Part shown: piece after piece, positions 17,412-25,451 of the stretch
Layout: every line of letters starts with the position of its first letter
Position numbering within the stretch: the first letter of the stretch is position 1
Assembly: GCF_000682675.1 (NCBI RefSeq)
Contig: NZ_AWFA01000078.1
Span: forward strand, 42,271 to 106,270
DNA from: Hyphomonas pacifica
GTDB taxonomy: Bacteria; Pseudomonadota; Alphaproteobacteria; Caulobacterales; Hyphomonadaceae
Direction: 5' to 3'
Length of the DNA stretch: 64,000 nt
Translations under genes and position numbers: made by a program
The notes under the pieces: generated by a model
Told to the model about the DNA's origin: nothing
Seen by the model: only the letters and a program-made list of their open reading frames with translations
Databases searched by the model: none

Positions 17412-19300
17412 GCCCGGCCCTTCCGTTTCTGGCGATACCAGACGAACAGTCCAATTAGCCCAACGATCAGCGGGCCGCTCCAGATATTGATGGCTTTCAG
17501 CATGCCTTCAAGTCGGTCAATATCGCGGCGATAATCGCGCTCGACCTCACGCAAGCGCTGGCGGAGATCGACTATGCTTTCGCGCAGCTCCAAAAGCTCT
17601 GTGCGTTCCTGATCGGTCAAGTCTGCTTCCAGATCACCTGAGAAAAAGCCGTCTGTGGAGCCAATGGCCTGCAGCTCTTCCAGGCGGGTCTGAGCGGTTT
17701 TGAGGTTGGTTTCCAGTTCGGCCTGCTGGCGGAAATAGATGGCTTCAGCCTTGTCGCGCATGCGGTCAATCCGCGTCATAGGGCGCAGGCTGGGGGCACG
17801 GGAGCGCAAGCGGGACAGCTCACCGCCACCCGCCAGTGCATCCAGCGCGTTCAGCACCAGCGCGCCATTGTCTGCCACGACAATCTCATTGCCGGGCACA
17901 ATGTAGAAATCATCCGAGATGAAATCGACATCCGCGATCAGTACCAATTGGGCCTCCGTCTCGCTTTCAGAGATGTGCGGCGGCACGCTTTGCGCCTCGG
18001 CCATGGCCAGTTCTGCGAGTACTGGGTCGGATGGAATTTCAACAGGGGGTGCGCCCTCTGGGAAGGCCGTTGTCAGCTTCCCGGAGAGACGTCCGGCCAG
18101 CACGAGGGCTGTGGGCTCTGTCTGATATTCGCGCAGGACAGCCTGCGGCGTCAGCTCGGTCATGGCCTTGTCGGCATCAATGAAGGATGGGCTTGGGCCC
18201 GTCGTGATCAGCGGTGTAAATTCTGTCCCTTCGTCCAAGTCGGATGCATCAAATGCGCCTGGTGCACCGAAATTGATGCTGCGACTGAGGTCTGCCGTGA
18301 TCAGATCATCCTGATTCATGTCTCCGGCTGGGATGCCGATGAAGAGCGGATGGGCCAGCTCCTCGACGCGGCCATTGCCGGCATCCACTGGAACAGGCAG
18401 CGCATTGGCCGCGTCTGCAACCGCCTGATTCGACAGCGAAACGCCCCACAGGCTAGGCAGTGTGCCAAGGGAGGCATGTGTCAGGGGCTCTCCCATGGAG
18501 AACATGCCGCCGCCTGAGACAGTCTTCGCCGCCGGGTCCATCAGGAATACAGCGCGTCCGCGACGCAGGATGAACTGGTCAATAAGCCAGCTCTGGCGTT
18601 CGGTTAGTTCGGGAGGTTGCACGACGAGCAGCACGTCCAAATCTTCCGGCAGGGACTGGAAGGTTTCCGCAATGGGTACGATTTCAAAGGATTTGCCAAT
18701 ATCGCGTAGAAGGGCGTAGCCTCCTTCACCGCCCGGCGAAGTCATACCAGGCAAGGAGGACAGGATGCCAACACGTGGCGGGTCCGGATCATCCAACCGG
18801 TCCACCATGCGTGTCAGGTCATATTCCAGGGTGACTTCGCGGTCTGGTGCCAGGAAGGGGATGACGCGCTGGTCATCAATTGAGTTGCGCCCGATAATGC
18901 CGAAATAGAGCGGATCATTGCCATTCGTGTCGACGGCCGTGACCCCTGCAGCAAGGGCTTCATCCTCTGCTGGAGAGAAGGGCAGTGGATCAATTTCCTT
19001 AACATGTAGCTTGCCGCCGGACTGGCTTTCATAAACGTGCAGTAGCTCGCGCACGCGGGCGGCATAGGCGCGAATGGAGGGGTAATCCTGTCCTGTGTTG
19101 CGTGTGTACACGAAGGTCAGCTCAACTGGCTCGGCCACATTGTCGAGCGTTGATTTTGTGGCATCCGACAGCGTGTAGAGATTGTTCTCCGTAAAATCGA
19201 GCCGCACGCCAGTGAACACCTTCTGCACAAGAAGGTTGGCCGTGACGAAGATGATCAGCGTCAGCGCCGTGGCGGCAATAAGATAATGCTTTGCCCGCAT
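17408..19300 (-). CDS. GldG-like ABC transporter auxiliary protein
   Basis: 630 aa. An N-terminal transmembrane helix (residues 8-28) is followed by an ABC_transp_aux-type domain (starts VRLDFTENNLYTLSD, then PVELTFVYTRNTGQDYPSIR). Further on are a second domain with VFLMDP, a C-terminal coiled coil (about residues 525-605) and a final transmembrane helix (SGPLIVGLIGLFVWY) with a basic end. GldG with GldA and GldF is known from Bacteroidota gliding, but homologues occur widely in non-gliders with no settled function. It is coupled to the DUF4340 gene. Confidence 0.85.
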   Translation of the reverse strand: MRAKHYLIAATALTLIIFVTANLLVQKVFTGVRLDFTENNLYTLSDATKSTLDNVAEPVELTFVYTRNTGQDYPSIRAYAARVRELLHVYESQSGGKLHVKEIDPLPFSPAEDEALAAGVTAVDTNGNDPLYFGIIGRNSIDDQRVIPFLAPDREVTLEYDLTRMVDRLDDPDPPRVGILSSLPGMTSPGGEGGYALLRDIGKSFEIVPIAETFQSLPEDLDVLLVVQPPELTERQSWLIDQFILRRGRAVFLMDPAAKTVSGGGMFSMGEPLTHASLGTLPSLWGVSLSNQAVADAANALPVPVDAGNGRVEELAHPLFIGIPAGDMNQDDLITADLSRSINFGAPGAFDASDLDEGTEFTPLITTGPSPSFIDADKAMTELTPQAVLREYQTEPTALVLAGRLSGKLTTAFPEGAPPVEIPSDPVLAELAMAEAQSVPPHISESETEAQLVLIADVDFISDDFYIVPGNEIVVADNGALVLNALDALAGGGELSRLRSRAPSLRPMTRIDRMRDKAEAIYFRQQAELETNLKTAQTRLEELQAIGSTDGFFSGDLEADLTDQERTELLELRESIVDLRQRLREVERDYRRDIDRLEGMLKAINIWSGPLIVGLIGLFVWYRQKRKGRA

Positions 19301-19303
19301 GTT

Positions 19304-20059
19304 CTAGCCCAGCCTGTGCCGTGAGGCCCACAGGCCATTCAGAATGGTCCACAGGGCCATGAAGCCCAGAAAAAACAGAACGGCACGGAATTCCAGGACG
19401 CCCCGTTGTGCTGCTTCAAAATGCGACAGGAACGAAAACTGCGCGACAAGGTCAGCAAAGCCTGCCCCGAAAATGCTCTTGACGCCCGACAGGACGAGCG
19501 GCCAGCCCGCGGCAGTGAAGATGAAAGCAATGACCACACTGATGACAAACGCCGTGACCTGGCTGCGTGTCAGGGCTGATACAGCCGCGCCAACGGATAG
19601 ATAAGATCCGGCCATCAGGAAGCTGACAAAATAGGTCAGGATGATTGCGGCATTGTCAGGCTTACCCAGAAAGTTCACGGTGAGCCACATCGGGAAGGTC
19701 AGCAGCAGGCAGACTCCGGCGACAGACCAGGCCGCCAGCAGCTTGCCCAGAACAAGGCCCGGCATGCCAAGGGGTAGAGAGAGCAACAGTTCATCGGTTC
19801 CGGCACTCGTCTCATCGGCCCAAAGGCGCATGGCCAGCGCAGGCAGGAAGATCATGTATAGCCAGGGATGCCAGACGAAGAAGGGTGACAGGTCTGCTGT
19901 GCCAGTATCGAAGAAGCCTGACGCCTCCCAGGTGAACATGCCGAGAGCGAGGAGGAATACGGCCAGAAAAACATAGGCCATGGGCGTTGAATAATACGCC
20001 CCGATCTCCCGGCGGAAGACTGGCACAAAACTGCCGAGTTGCTGACGCAGATAATTCAT
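19304..20059 (-). CDS. GldF-like ABC-2 permease
   Basis: 251 aa with six transmembrane helices. It starts in the cytoplasm with a conserved RREIGAYYSTPMAYVF segment and carries the ABC-2 permease pattern around MRLWADETSAGTDELLLSLP. It overlaps the ATPase gene by 4 nt and ends 3 nt before the GldG-like start. It forms the membrane channel of the Gld-type ABC system. Substrate unknown. Confidence 0.88.
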   Translation of the reverse strand: MNYLRQQLGSFVPVFRREIGAYYSTPMAYVFLAVFLLALGMFTWEASGFFDTGTADLSPFFVWHPWLYMIFLPALAMRLWADETSAGTDELLLSLPLGMPGLVLGKLLAAWSVAGVCLLLTFPMWLTVNFLGKPDNAAIILTYFVSFLMAGSYLSVGAAVSALTRSQVTAFVISVVIAFIFTAAGWPLVLSGVKSIFGAGFADLVAQFSFLSHFEAAQRGVLEFRAVLFFLGFMALWTILNGLWASRHRLG

Positions 20060-20787
20060 GCAGATTCGGCCTCCGCCTGATCGGTCAGCTTGGTAAAGGC
20101 ACCTTCCAGCGTACCGTCCGATGACAACTGGCGCAGGCCTTCCGGCGTCTCATCCGCAACGATCCGACCGCGGTCAATGACGATGGCCCGCGTGCACATG
20201 GCGGGCACTTCGGTTAGCGTATGGGTGGAGATGACAATCGCCTTGGTGGGCGCCATGCGCGCGATGAGCGCCCGCACAGCGCGTTTCTGGTTCGGGTCCA
20301 ATCCATCGGTGGGCTCGTCCAGCAGCAGAACAGGCGGATCATGCAAAATGGCGCCTGCCAGGCCAACGCGCCGACGGTAGCCCTTGGAAAGAGATCCAAT
20401 CCTTTGTCCGCAGACGGTGGAAATTCGGGAGTCTGCAATCGCCCGCTCAATTGCAGACTTGCGCTCTGACCTGGGCAGGCTGCGGGCAGCCGCCATGAAG
20501 GCCAAGAATTCCGGCGGCGTCATGTCGTCGTAAAGAGGCGCACCTTCAGGCAGATAGCCGAGCGCGGCCTGTGCTTCGCGGCGCTGTGAGACAATAGATT
20601 TTCCGGCGATGAGGGCGTCACCGGAATCCGGTTCCAGAACGCCAGAAATCATTCGCATGGTTGTTGACTTGCCCGCCCCGTTGGGGCCGAGAAAGCCAAG
20701 CACTGTCCCCTTTTTGACAGTGAATGACAGGCCTTGCACGGCACGCTTGGTGCCAAAGGATTTTACCAGCTTCTGAATGTCCAGCAT
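20056..20787 (-). CDS. GldA-like ABC transporter ATPase
   Basis: Predicted 243 aa from ATG 20787 (MLDIQKLVKSFG). Walker A is GPNGAGKST (34-42), the signature is LSKGYRRR, and Walker B is VLLLDEPTDGLD. The start is uncertain: an in-frame GTG at 20799 has AAAGG upstream, and an ATG at 20868 lies 5 nt after the creatininase stop; starting at the domain edge is favoured. It energises the permease at 19304. It appears to be the continuation of a purE-purK-creatininase transcription unit. Confidence 0.9.
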   Translation of the reverse strand: MLDIQKLVKSFGTKRAVQGLSFTVKKGTVLGFLGPNGAGKSTTMRMISGVLEPDSGDALIAGKSIVSQRREAQAALGYLPEGAPLYDDMTPPEFLAFMAAARSLPRSERKSAIERAIADSRISTVCGQRIGSLSKGYRRRVGLAGAILHDPPVLLLDEPTDGLDPNQKRAVRALIARMAPTKAIVISTHTLTEVPAMCTRAIVIDRGRIVADETPEGLRQLSSDGTLEGAFTKLTDQAEAESA

Positions 20788-20872
20788 TCTTCGCGTCACG
20801 ATCCTTTCCGGGGGAGCCTTCTGATACCGTTGTTCATGCGGTCTGGCCAGTGGCTCTGATGCAATCATAATG

Positions 20873-21628
20873 TCAGGCGGAGAAGCGGCGGACCTCTTCA
20901 AGAACGGCCTTTGCGGCGGCTTCAACGATCTTGCCGCCATCTTCCATGTTGGACTGGGTCGGGTCAGAGCCGATGCGGCCGTCTGGGAAGTCACCGCGAT
21001 ACTGAACCGCATCGCTAATCGTGCCGTTCGGGGCGATCTTGGGCGACATCTCCACATCCGTGCGGGCATGGTCTGGATAGCCATAATAGGTCACGGACAC
21101 TTCGGACGCAGTCGCGTGGCTGCCATGCCCGACCGGATAGAGCTGGTTGCAGAGAGTCATCACGGATTTAAAATCCCACCAGTCGCGGCGTTTCAGTTTG
21201 AGACCGGGGCGATTGTCCTCGCCGCGCGGATCGAAGCTGCGGCGGGCATGGATCTCGGAGAAGGCAGCCTCAATCGTGGCAATGTTTCCGCCATGGCCAT
21301 TCAGCCAGTAGATGCGCTCAAAACCATGCCGCATCAGGCTTTCTGTCCAGTCCATCATGGCTGCGATCATTGTGGATGGGCGCAGGGTGATGGTTCCCGG
21401 AAAGCCGAGATGATGTTGTGCACAGCCGACGGAAAAGGTGGGGCCGACCAGCATGTCGTCCGGCGCAAGACTTTCGGCATGACGTGCGATGATTTCCGGA
21501 CACAGGGCATCTGTACCAATAAAGCCGTTCGGCCCGTGCTGTTCCATGGAGCCAATCGGCACGACGATGGTCTTTGATATCTTCAGCCAAGATTCGATAT
21601 CTGGCCAGGTCGAAACAGGTAGCAGCAT
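20873..21628 (-). CDS. Creatininase-family amidohydrolase
   Basis: 251 aa. Family metal-binding motifs are present: PIGSMEQHGP near the N-terminus, GTDALCPEIIA, SVGCAQHHLGFPGTI and WLNGHGGNIATIEAA. Members are Zn/Mn amidohydrolases that act on creatinine, mycofactocin or riboflavin-pathway formamides; the substrate here is unclear. It starts 5 nt after the purK stop and leads into the ABC genes, so it is probably co-transcribed with purEK. Confidence 0.9.
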   Translation of the reverse strand: MLLPVSTWPDIESWLKISKTIVVPIGSMEQHGPNGFIGTDALCPEIIARHAESLAPDDMLVGPTFSVGCAQHHLGFPGTITLRPSTMIAAMMDWTESLMRHGFERIYWLNGHGGNIATIEAAFSEIHARRSFDPRGEDNRPGLKLKRRDWWDFKSVMTLCNQLYPVGHGSHATASEVSVTYYGYPDHARTDVEMSPKIAPNGTISDAVQYRGDFPDGRIGSDPTQSNMEDGGKIVEAAAKAVLEEVRRFSA

Positions 21629-21633
21629 GAGTA

Positions 21634-22713
21634 TCAGTCCTTTCTGGGCGCCAGGCGGCGTGTGATATGCCCCATCTTGCGGCCAGGACGGGCATCCCGT
21701 TTGCCATACAGCGTCAGCGTTTCGTTTGCTTGCAGGCCAGCCGGATCAATCAGGCCATCTTCGCCGATCAGATTATACATTTCCGCATCAAACAGGCGAC
21801 GGGTATCGCCCAGCGGCCAGCCACATATGGCCCGAATGTGCTGTTCGAATTGTCCTGTCTGGCAGGCTTCCGGGGTCCAGTGGCCTGAATTGTGCACCCG
21901 CGGGGCAAACTCATTGGCCAGCAATGTGCCATCTTTCAAGACAAAGAACTCCAGAGCCAGCACGCCAACATGATCCAGCGCATCTATCAGGCGCACGGCG
22001 CGCTCGCGGGCGTCAGCCTCGATCTTCAGATCCAGACCGGAGGGAGAAATAGAGCGTGAGAGGATACCATTCTCATGGATGTTACGAGGAGGAGCCCAGC
22101 TCTTCGTCTCGCCGCGACTGGAGCGTGCTACGATCACGGAGATTTCCCGCTCGAACGGGATGCGCGCTTCTAGAACGGCTGGAACCTGTCCGATGGAAGT
22201 CCACGCTTTCTCTGCGCCCTTGGCGTCCTGTACGCGCGCCTGACCCTTGCCATCATACCCGTCCCTGCGGGTTTTCAGGATGCCTTCCGTGCCGAGCGTG
22301 TTGAGGGCGGCGATGATGTCGTCGGCGGAATTGATCAGTTCATAAGGCGCGGTCGGAATGTTTATGCTGTTCAGAAAGGCCTTCTCTTCAGCCCGATCCT
22401 GAGAGACGGCGAGAGACTTGGTACCCGGATGAAGTGGAACGCCTGTTTGGGTGATGATCTCCACGGCTTCGACAGGGATATTCTCGAATTCGAGCGTGAC
22501 CGCGTCGCAAGATGCCGCAAATTCACGCAAGGCATCCCTGTCGGTATACTCGGCCGTCCATGTCCTGCGAGCACCGCGTGAAGCTGGAGCGTCTGTTTCA
22601 GGGCAATAGATGTGAACGTCAAAGCCAAGCTGGTTCGCGGCGGCAGCCAGCATACGTCCCAGCTGGCCGCCCCCCAAAATCCCGATCGTGCTGCCGGGGG
22701 CAATCATCGTCAT
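21634..22713 (-). CDS. purK: N5-carboxyaminoimidazole ribonucleotide synthase
   Basis: A 359-aa ATP-grasp enzyme that carboxylates AIR to N5-CAIR in de novo purine synthesis. Visible are the N-terminal [16 protein letters not shown], the ATP-grasp loop [15 protein letters not shown], and the metal/ATP region [20 protein letters not shown] with [10 protein letters not shown]. It overlaps the purE stop by 4 nt (ATGA), so the two steps are translationally coupled. Confidence 0.97.
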   Translation of the reverse strand: MTMIAPGSTIGILGGGQLGRMLAAAANQLGFDVHIYCPETDAPASRGARRTWTAEYTDRDALREFAASCDAVTLEFENIPVEAVEIITQTGVPLHPGTKSLAVSQDRAEEKAFLNSINIPTAPYELINSADDIIAALNTLGTEGILKTRRDGYDGKGQARVQDAKGAEKAWTSIGQVPAVLEARIPFEREISVIVARSSRGETKSWAPPRNIHENGILSRSISPSGLDLKIEADARERAVRLIDALDHVGVLALEFFVLKDGTLLANEFAPRVHNSGHWTPEACQTGQFEQHIRAICGWPLGDTRRLFDAEMYNLIGEDGLIDPAGLQANETLTLYGKRDARPGRKMGHITRRLAPRKD

Positions 22714-23201
22714 GTAACCGGTGTCTCGCCAACGCTGTCAGTTTGCTTCTGGCGGAAGGCATCCAGCTTGTCGGCAACAGCCCCATCTTCCAGCGCAACA
22801 ATGGAAGCCGCCATCAGGCCGGCATTCATGGCGCCAGCCTCGCCGATGGCCAGTGTGCCCACAGGAACGCCGCGCGGCATTTGAACAATCGAGAGCAGGC
22901 TGTCCATGCCAGAGAGGGCCTTGGACTGAACCGGAACGCCCAGAACGGGCAGCGGGGTCATGGCTGCCGTCATGCCGGGCAGGTGGGCTGCACCGCCAGC
23001 GCCGGCAATGATCACCTTCAGGCCGCGTCCTTTTGCCGATTTGGCATATTCAACCAAGCGGTCCGGCGTGCGGTGGGCCGAAACGATGCGTGTTTCGTGG
23101 GCAACGCCCAGATCCGTCAGAATTTGAGATGCAGCTTGCATGACCGGCCAGTCGGACTGGCTGCCCATGATAATGCCGACCTTGGGGGAATCCGTGTCCA
23201 T
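22710..23201 (-). CDS. purE: N5-carboxyaminoimidazole ribonucleotide mutase
   Basis: Converts N5-CAIR to CAIR. It is 163 aa from ATG 23201 ([18 protein letters not shown]), the usual class I PurE length. Motifs are [32 protein letters not shown] and [13 protein letters not shown] longer upstream frame exists but would start inside or above the promoter at 23231-23258. It is the first gene of the leftward pur unit. Confidence 0.97.
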   Translation of the reverse strand: MDTDSPKVGIIMGSQSDWPVMQAASQILTDLGVAHETRIVSAHRTPDRLVEYAKSAKGRGLKVIIAGAGGAAHLPGMTAAMTPLPVLGVPVQSKALSGMDSLLSIVQMPRGVPVGTLAIGEAGAMNAGLMAASIVALEDGAVADKLDAFRQKQTDSVGETPVT

Positions 23202-23230
23202 GATGGAAGCCTCGCCGCTGGAAAGCGCGC

Positions 23231-23258
23231 AACATAGGTAAGCCGGATGCTGCGTCAA
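23231..23258 (-). promoter_or_regulatory. Candidate purE promoter
   Basis: Read leftward: TTGACG (23258-23253), a 16-bp spacer, then TATGTT (23236-23231). This would start transcription about 23 nt before the purE ATG. No PurR-like palindrome was recognised. Confidence 0.5.
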
Positions 23259-23299
23259 CTGCCGGAATGATCGGTCGGCTCGAAGGAATGGCTTCAACT

Positions 23300-23328
23300 T
23301 GGCGCAAGAAATGCTTAACCTTGCGCCA
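23300..23328 (+). promoter_or_regulatory. Inverted repeat ending on the start codon of the GGDEF gene
   Basis: The arms TGGCGCAAG (23300-23308) and CTTGCGCCA (23320-23328) are perfect 9-bp complements around an 11-nt loop. The last base of the right arm is the A of the ATG at 23328. No Shine-Dalgarno sequence is visible upstream. In mRNA the initiation region would be folded away; in DNA the repeat could be an operator. Confidence 0.6.
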
Positions 23329-24011
23329 TGGCGGACGATCTCTACTCTCCTCAAGCCCATGAACGGCGTGCCCTGCTGGATGTGCTGGGCGTGGATTTGT
23401 TCTCCCTGGACTTGCGAACGCGCGCGGCGCTTGAGGCTTTATGCGATGAAGTGCTGGTCTTGAGGGATGATGTGGGCCAGTTGCGCGATGCTCTGGACGA
23501 GGCCGTATCTCTGGCAGATAATGACGCCCTGTGCCCTGTCTTCAACCGACGGGCCTTCGAGCGGGAAATTCGGCGTGAGATTGCCTTGGCTGCGCGGTTT
23601 CGTACGCCCTTGTCTCTGATTTACATAGACCTCGACAATTTCAAGCAGGTCAATGATGCCTTCGGCCATGCTGCTGGCGATGAAGTATTGATACGGGTTT
23701 CAGAGATATTACTGCGCCTGACACGGGAGACCGATATTGTCGGACGCCTCGGTGGCGATGAATTCGGCATCGTCCTGGCTCAGGCCACGGCGGAGGACAG
23801 CCGCCACAAGGCAGAGCAACTCAGCTATGAAGTGGACCAGCTGATGGTGCGGTGCGGAACGAGAGAGTCCTCGCCAGGAATACACATCGGAGCCTCTTGC
23901 GGAATCGTCGAATGGCAGACCGGACAAGTGGCGGAAAGCCTTATATCTGCAGCGGATCAGGCCATGTTTGCACAGAAGGCGCGCAGAAAATCCGGGCGGC
24001 AGGCAACTTAA
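23328..24011 (+). CDS. Diguanylate cyclase (GGDEF)
   Basis: 227 aa. An N-terminal helical or coiled-coil region (residues 10-65) is followed by a complete GGDEF domain: active site GGDEF (142-146), substrate loop [19 protein letters not shown] and an intact inhibitory I-site RETD (133-136) exactly five residues before GGDEF. It should make c-di-GMP from GTP with product inhibition. No transmembrane or classical sensor domain is present; the input must come through the short N-terminal helix. The start is embedded in an inverted repeat. Confidence 0.93.
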   Translation: MADDLYSPQAHERRALLDVLGVDLFSLDLRTRAALEALCDEVLVLRDDVGQLRDALDEAVSLADNDALCPVFNRRAFEREIRREIALAARFRTPLSLIYIDLDNFKQVNDAFGHAAGDEVLIRVSEILLRLTRETDIVGRLGGDEFGIVLAQATAEDSRHKAEQLSYEVDQLMVRCGTRESSPGIHIGASCGIVEWQTGQVAESLISAADQAMFAQKARRKSGRQAT

Positions 24012-24022
24012 GGATATTTCAT

Positions 24023-24052
24023 GGGAGAAAGCCTGATTCCGGCTTTTCTCCC
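24023..24052. terminator. Hairpin after the GGDEF gene
   Basis: gggagaaagcc (24023-24033) pairs with ggcttttctccc (24041-24052) with one bulged base and a 7-nt loop. It lies 11 nt past the stop codon. No T-run follows, so it is a doubtful intrinsic terminator and may be an mRNA-end structure. Confidence 0.4.
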
Positions 24053-24076
24053 CCGTGACGAGGTTAGGCTCTTGTG

Positions 24077-24111
24077 CTTAACTGTTGCTGTTAAGTCACA
24101 ACTCTTAACAG
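24077..24111. promoter_or_regulatory. Triple CTTAAC half-site cluster
   Basis: CTTAACTG (24077-24084), CTGTTAAG (24088-24095) and CTTAACAG (24104-24111) form overlapping inverted repeats; the last two are a perfect 8-bp pair with an 8-nt spacer. It lies just upstream of the small YdcH-like gene. It is a candidate regulator site or RNA hairpin; the binder is unknown. Confidence 0.45.
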
Positions 24112-24129
24112 CGAAGAAGGAGACCGTAC

Positions 24130-24297
24130 ATGTCGCTTCAAGGAAGAATCACTGAGCTCGCAGACAAGCACCGCAAGCTGGACGAAAAGATTTCCGAAGA
24201 ACAAAAAAGACCTGCGGCAGATGCACTCCGATTGAAATACCTCAAACGCAAGAAATTGAAGATCAAGGAAGAGTTGCACTGGCTTGAGGCTAGCTAG
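24130..24297 (+). CDS. YdcH-like (DUF465) small coiled-coil protein
   Basis: A 55-aa, highly charged helical protein (MSLQGRITELADKHRKLDEK at the start, KRKKLKIKEELHWLEAS at the end). The spacing of LADKHRKLDEKI, LRLKYLKRKKLKIKEEL matches the YdcH/DUF465 pattern: a short antiparallel helical hairpin ending in conserved KLKxKEEL. AAGGAG sits 7 nt before the ATG. Function unknown; such proteins are common in proteobacteria. Confidence 0.85.
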   Translation: MSLQGRITELADKHRKLDEKISEEQKRPAADALRLKYLKRKKLKIKEELHWLEAS

Positions 24298-24362
24298 TAA
24301 GCCGCAACGGAGCCTTCATCTTTTTGTCCTAGTCTTATCTGCAACGGGCGAAGGGATGTTGC

Positions 24363-24683
24363 ATGCGTGAGCTATTTGATCAGGACAGGGCCATGACCCT
24401 TGGTGCCGTGAAGCAGGCGACCGCCATACTTGCGGTTATCTTCCTCATTGCTGCGGTATTCGCGGTTCTGTCCGGTCTCGGCTGGATCTTCAAAGGCCAT
24501 GTCTTTGCGGGTCTTACACGTATCATCGGCAGTTTTGCTGTGCTGGGCTTTATGTATGTGGTTGTTCGCTTCTTGGGAGAGATTCTGGCGGCAAGTCATA
24601 GGTTGAACGACCGGCTCTCCATTCTCGGCGATGACCTGCGCAGCCAGCGCAGCAAGGTGCCCGCCTCCGATACGAAAGCCTGA
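24363..24683 (+). CDS. Small two-helix membrane protein, DUF4282-like
   Basis: 106 aa. Two transmembrane helices (about residues 20-42 and 50-75) are followed by a short cytoplasmic helix. The run VVVRFLGEILAASHRLNDRL resembles the DUF4282 end motif (hydrophobic stretch, E, then an amphipathic helix). Family assignment is tentative. It is separated by 6 bp from the following SDR gene and is probably co-transcribed with it. Confidence 0.65.
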   Translation: MRELFDQDRAMTLGAVKQATAILAVIFLIAAVFAVLSGLGWIFKGHVFAGLTRIIGSFAVLGFMYVVVRFLGEILAASHRLNDRLSILGDDLRSQRSKVPASDTKA

Positions 24684-24689
24684 TACCTC

Positions 24690-25448
24690 ATGGCCGATCC
24701 AGTCACCATTATACTCGGCCTTGGCCGTGAGGTGGGCGATGCTGTCGCCCGCCGTTTCAATGAACATGGCCATAAGGTTGTGGCCGCAGACCCGTCCGAA
24801 GAGCGTATCGGGATTGCCCGTAATGCCATGCCGGAGGATGTGCTTCTGCACCATGGTGAGCTTCATACGCGCTTGGGGCTGCGAAATGCTTTGACGGCTG
24901 CTGTCGAGGCGTTTGGCCGGGTGGATAATCTGATCGTCATTCCCGAGATCGAAGAACCGGATACGCTGGCGGATTTTGCACCTGAGCGGTTCGACAAATC
25001 CATTGCCCGGGCCAGCCGAGGGGCGGCCTTGGCTCTGAAGGTATTTGCGGACCAGATTGATGAACAGGAAGACCTGCCCATGGCAGGTGTGGAACGTATC
25101 CGTCAGAAGGGGACGGTGACGTTCATCCTATCCTATTCGGCGCTTGCCAGCATGCCGGGACGGTTTACCGAGACCGTCACGCAATCCGCTGTGCTGGGGA
25201 TCATCAAGGCCGGGGCTGTTGAGCTTGCCGAGAAGGCCGTTCGTGTGAACGGCATCGTTGCGATCCGCCCCCGTGAAGGCAAGCTGGAGAATTGGACAGT
25301 ACGGCGTACCCCGCTGGGACGCGCCGCCCTGGCAGATGAGATTGCCGACTCCGCCCAGTTTCTGTCCTCACCGAACGCAGCCTTCATTACCGGCGAGATA
25401 CTGAAGCTGGATGGGGGCCGCTCCGCACTCGCCGGTATTCTGGAATAG
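24690..25448 (+). CDS. SDR-fold protein lacking the YxxxK catalytic pair
   Basis: 252 aa with SDR overall layout: N-terminal Rossmann strand (VTIILGLGREVGDAVARRF), VDNLIVIPEI where NNAG would be, and a C-terminal NAAFITGEILKLDGG like classical SDRs. The catalytic Tyr and Lys positions are Glu161 and Gln165 (ETVTQSAVLG), and the central glycine of the nucleotide motif is Glu. The fold is clear but dehydrogenase activity is unlikely, so it may be a binding or regulatory pseudoenzyme. It is co-directional with the small membrane protein upstream. Confidence 0.82.
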   Translation: MADPVTIILGLGREVGDAVARRFNEHGHKVVAADPSEERIGIARNAMPEDVLLHHGELHTRLGLRNALTAAVEAFGRVDNLIVIPEIEEPDTLADFAPERFDKSIARASRGAALALKVFADQIDEQEDLPMAGVERIRQKGTVTFILSYSALASMPGRFTETVTQSAVLGIIKAGAVELAEKAVRVNGIVAIRPREGKLENWTVRRTPLGRAALADEIADSAQFLSSPNAAFITGEILKLDGGRSALAGILE

Positions 25449-25451
25449 CGA

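Noticed and set aside
24077..24111. CtrA binding site reading of the TTAA repeats
   Set aside because: CtrA sites are TTAA-N7-TTAA; here the gaps are 9 and 10 nt, so the match fails.
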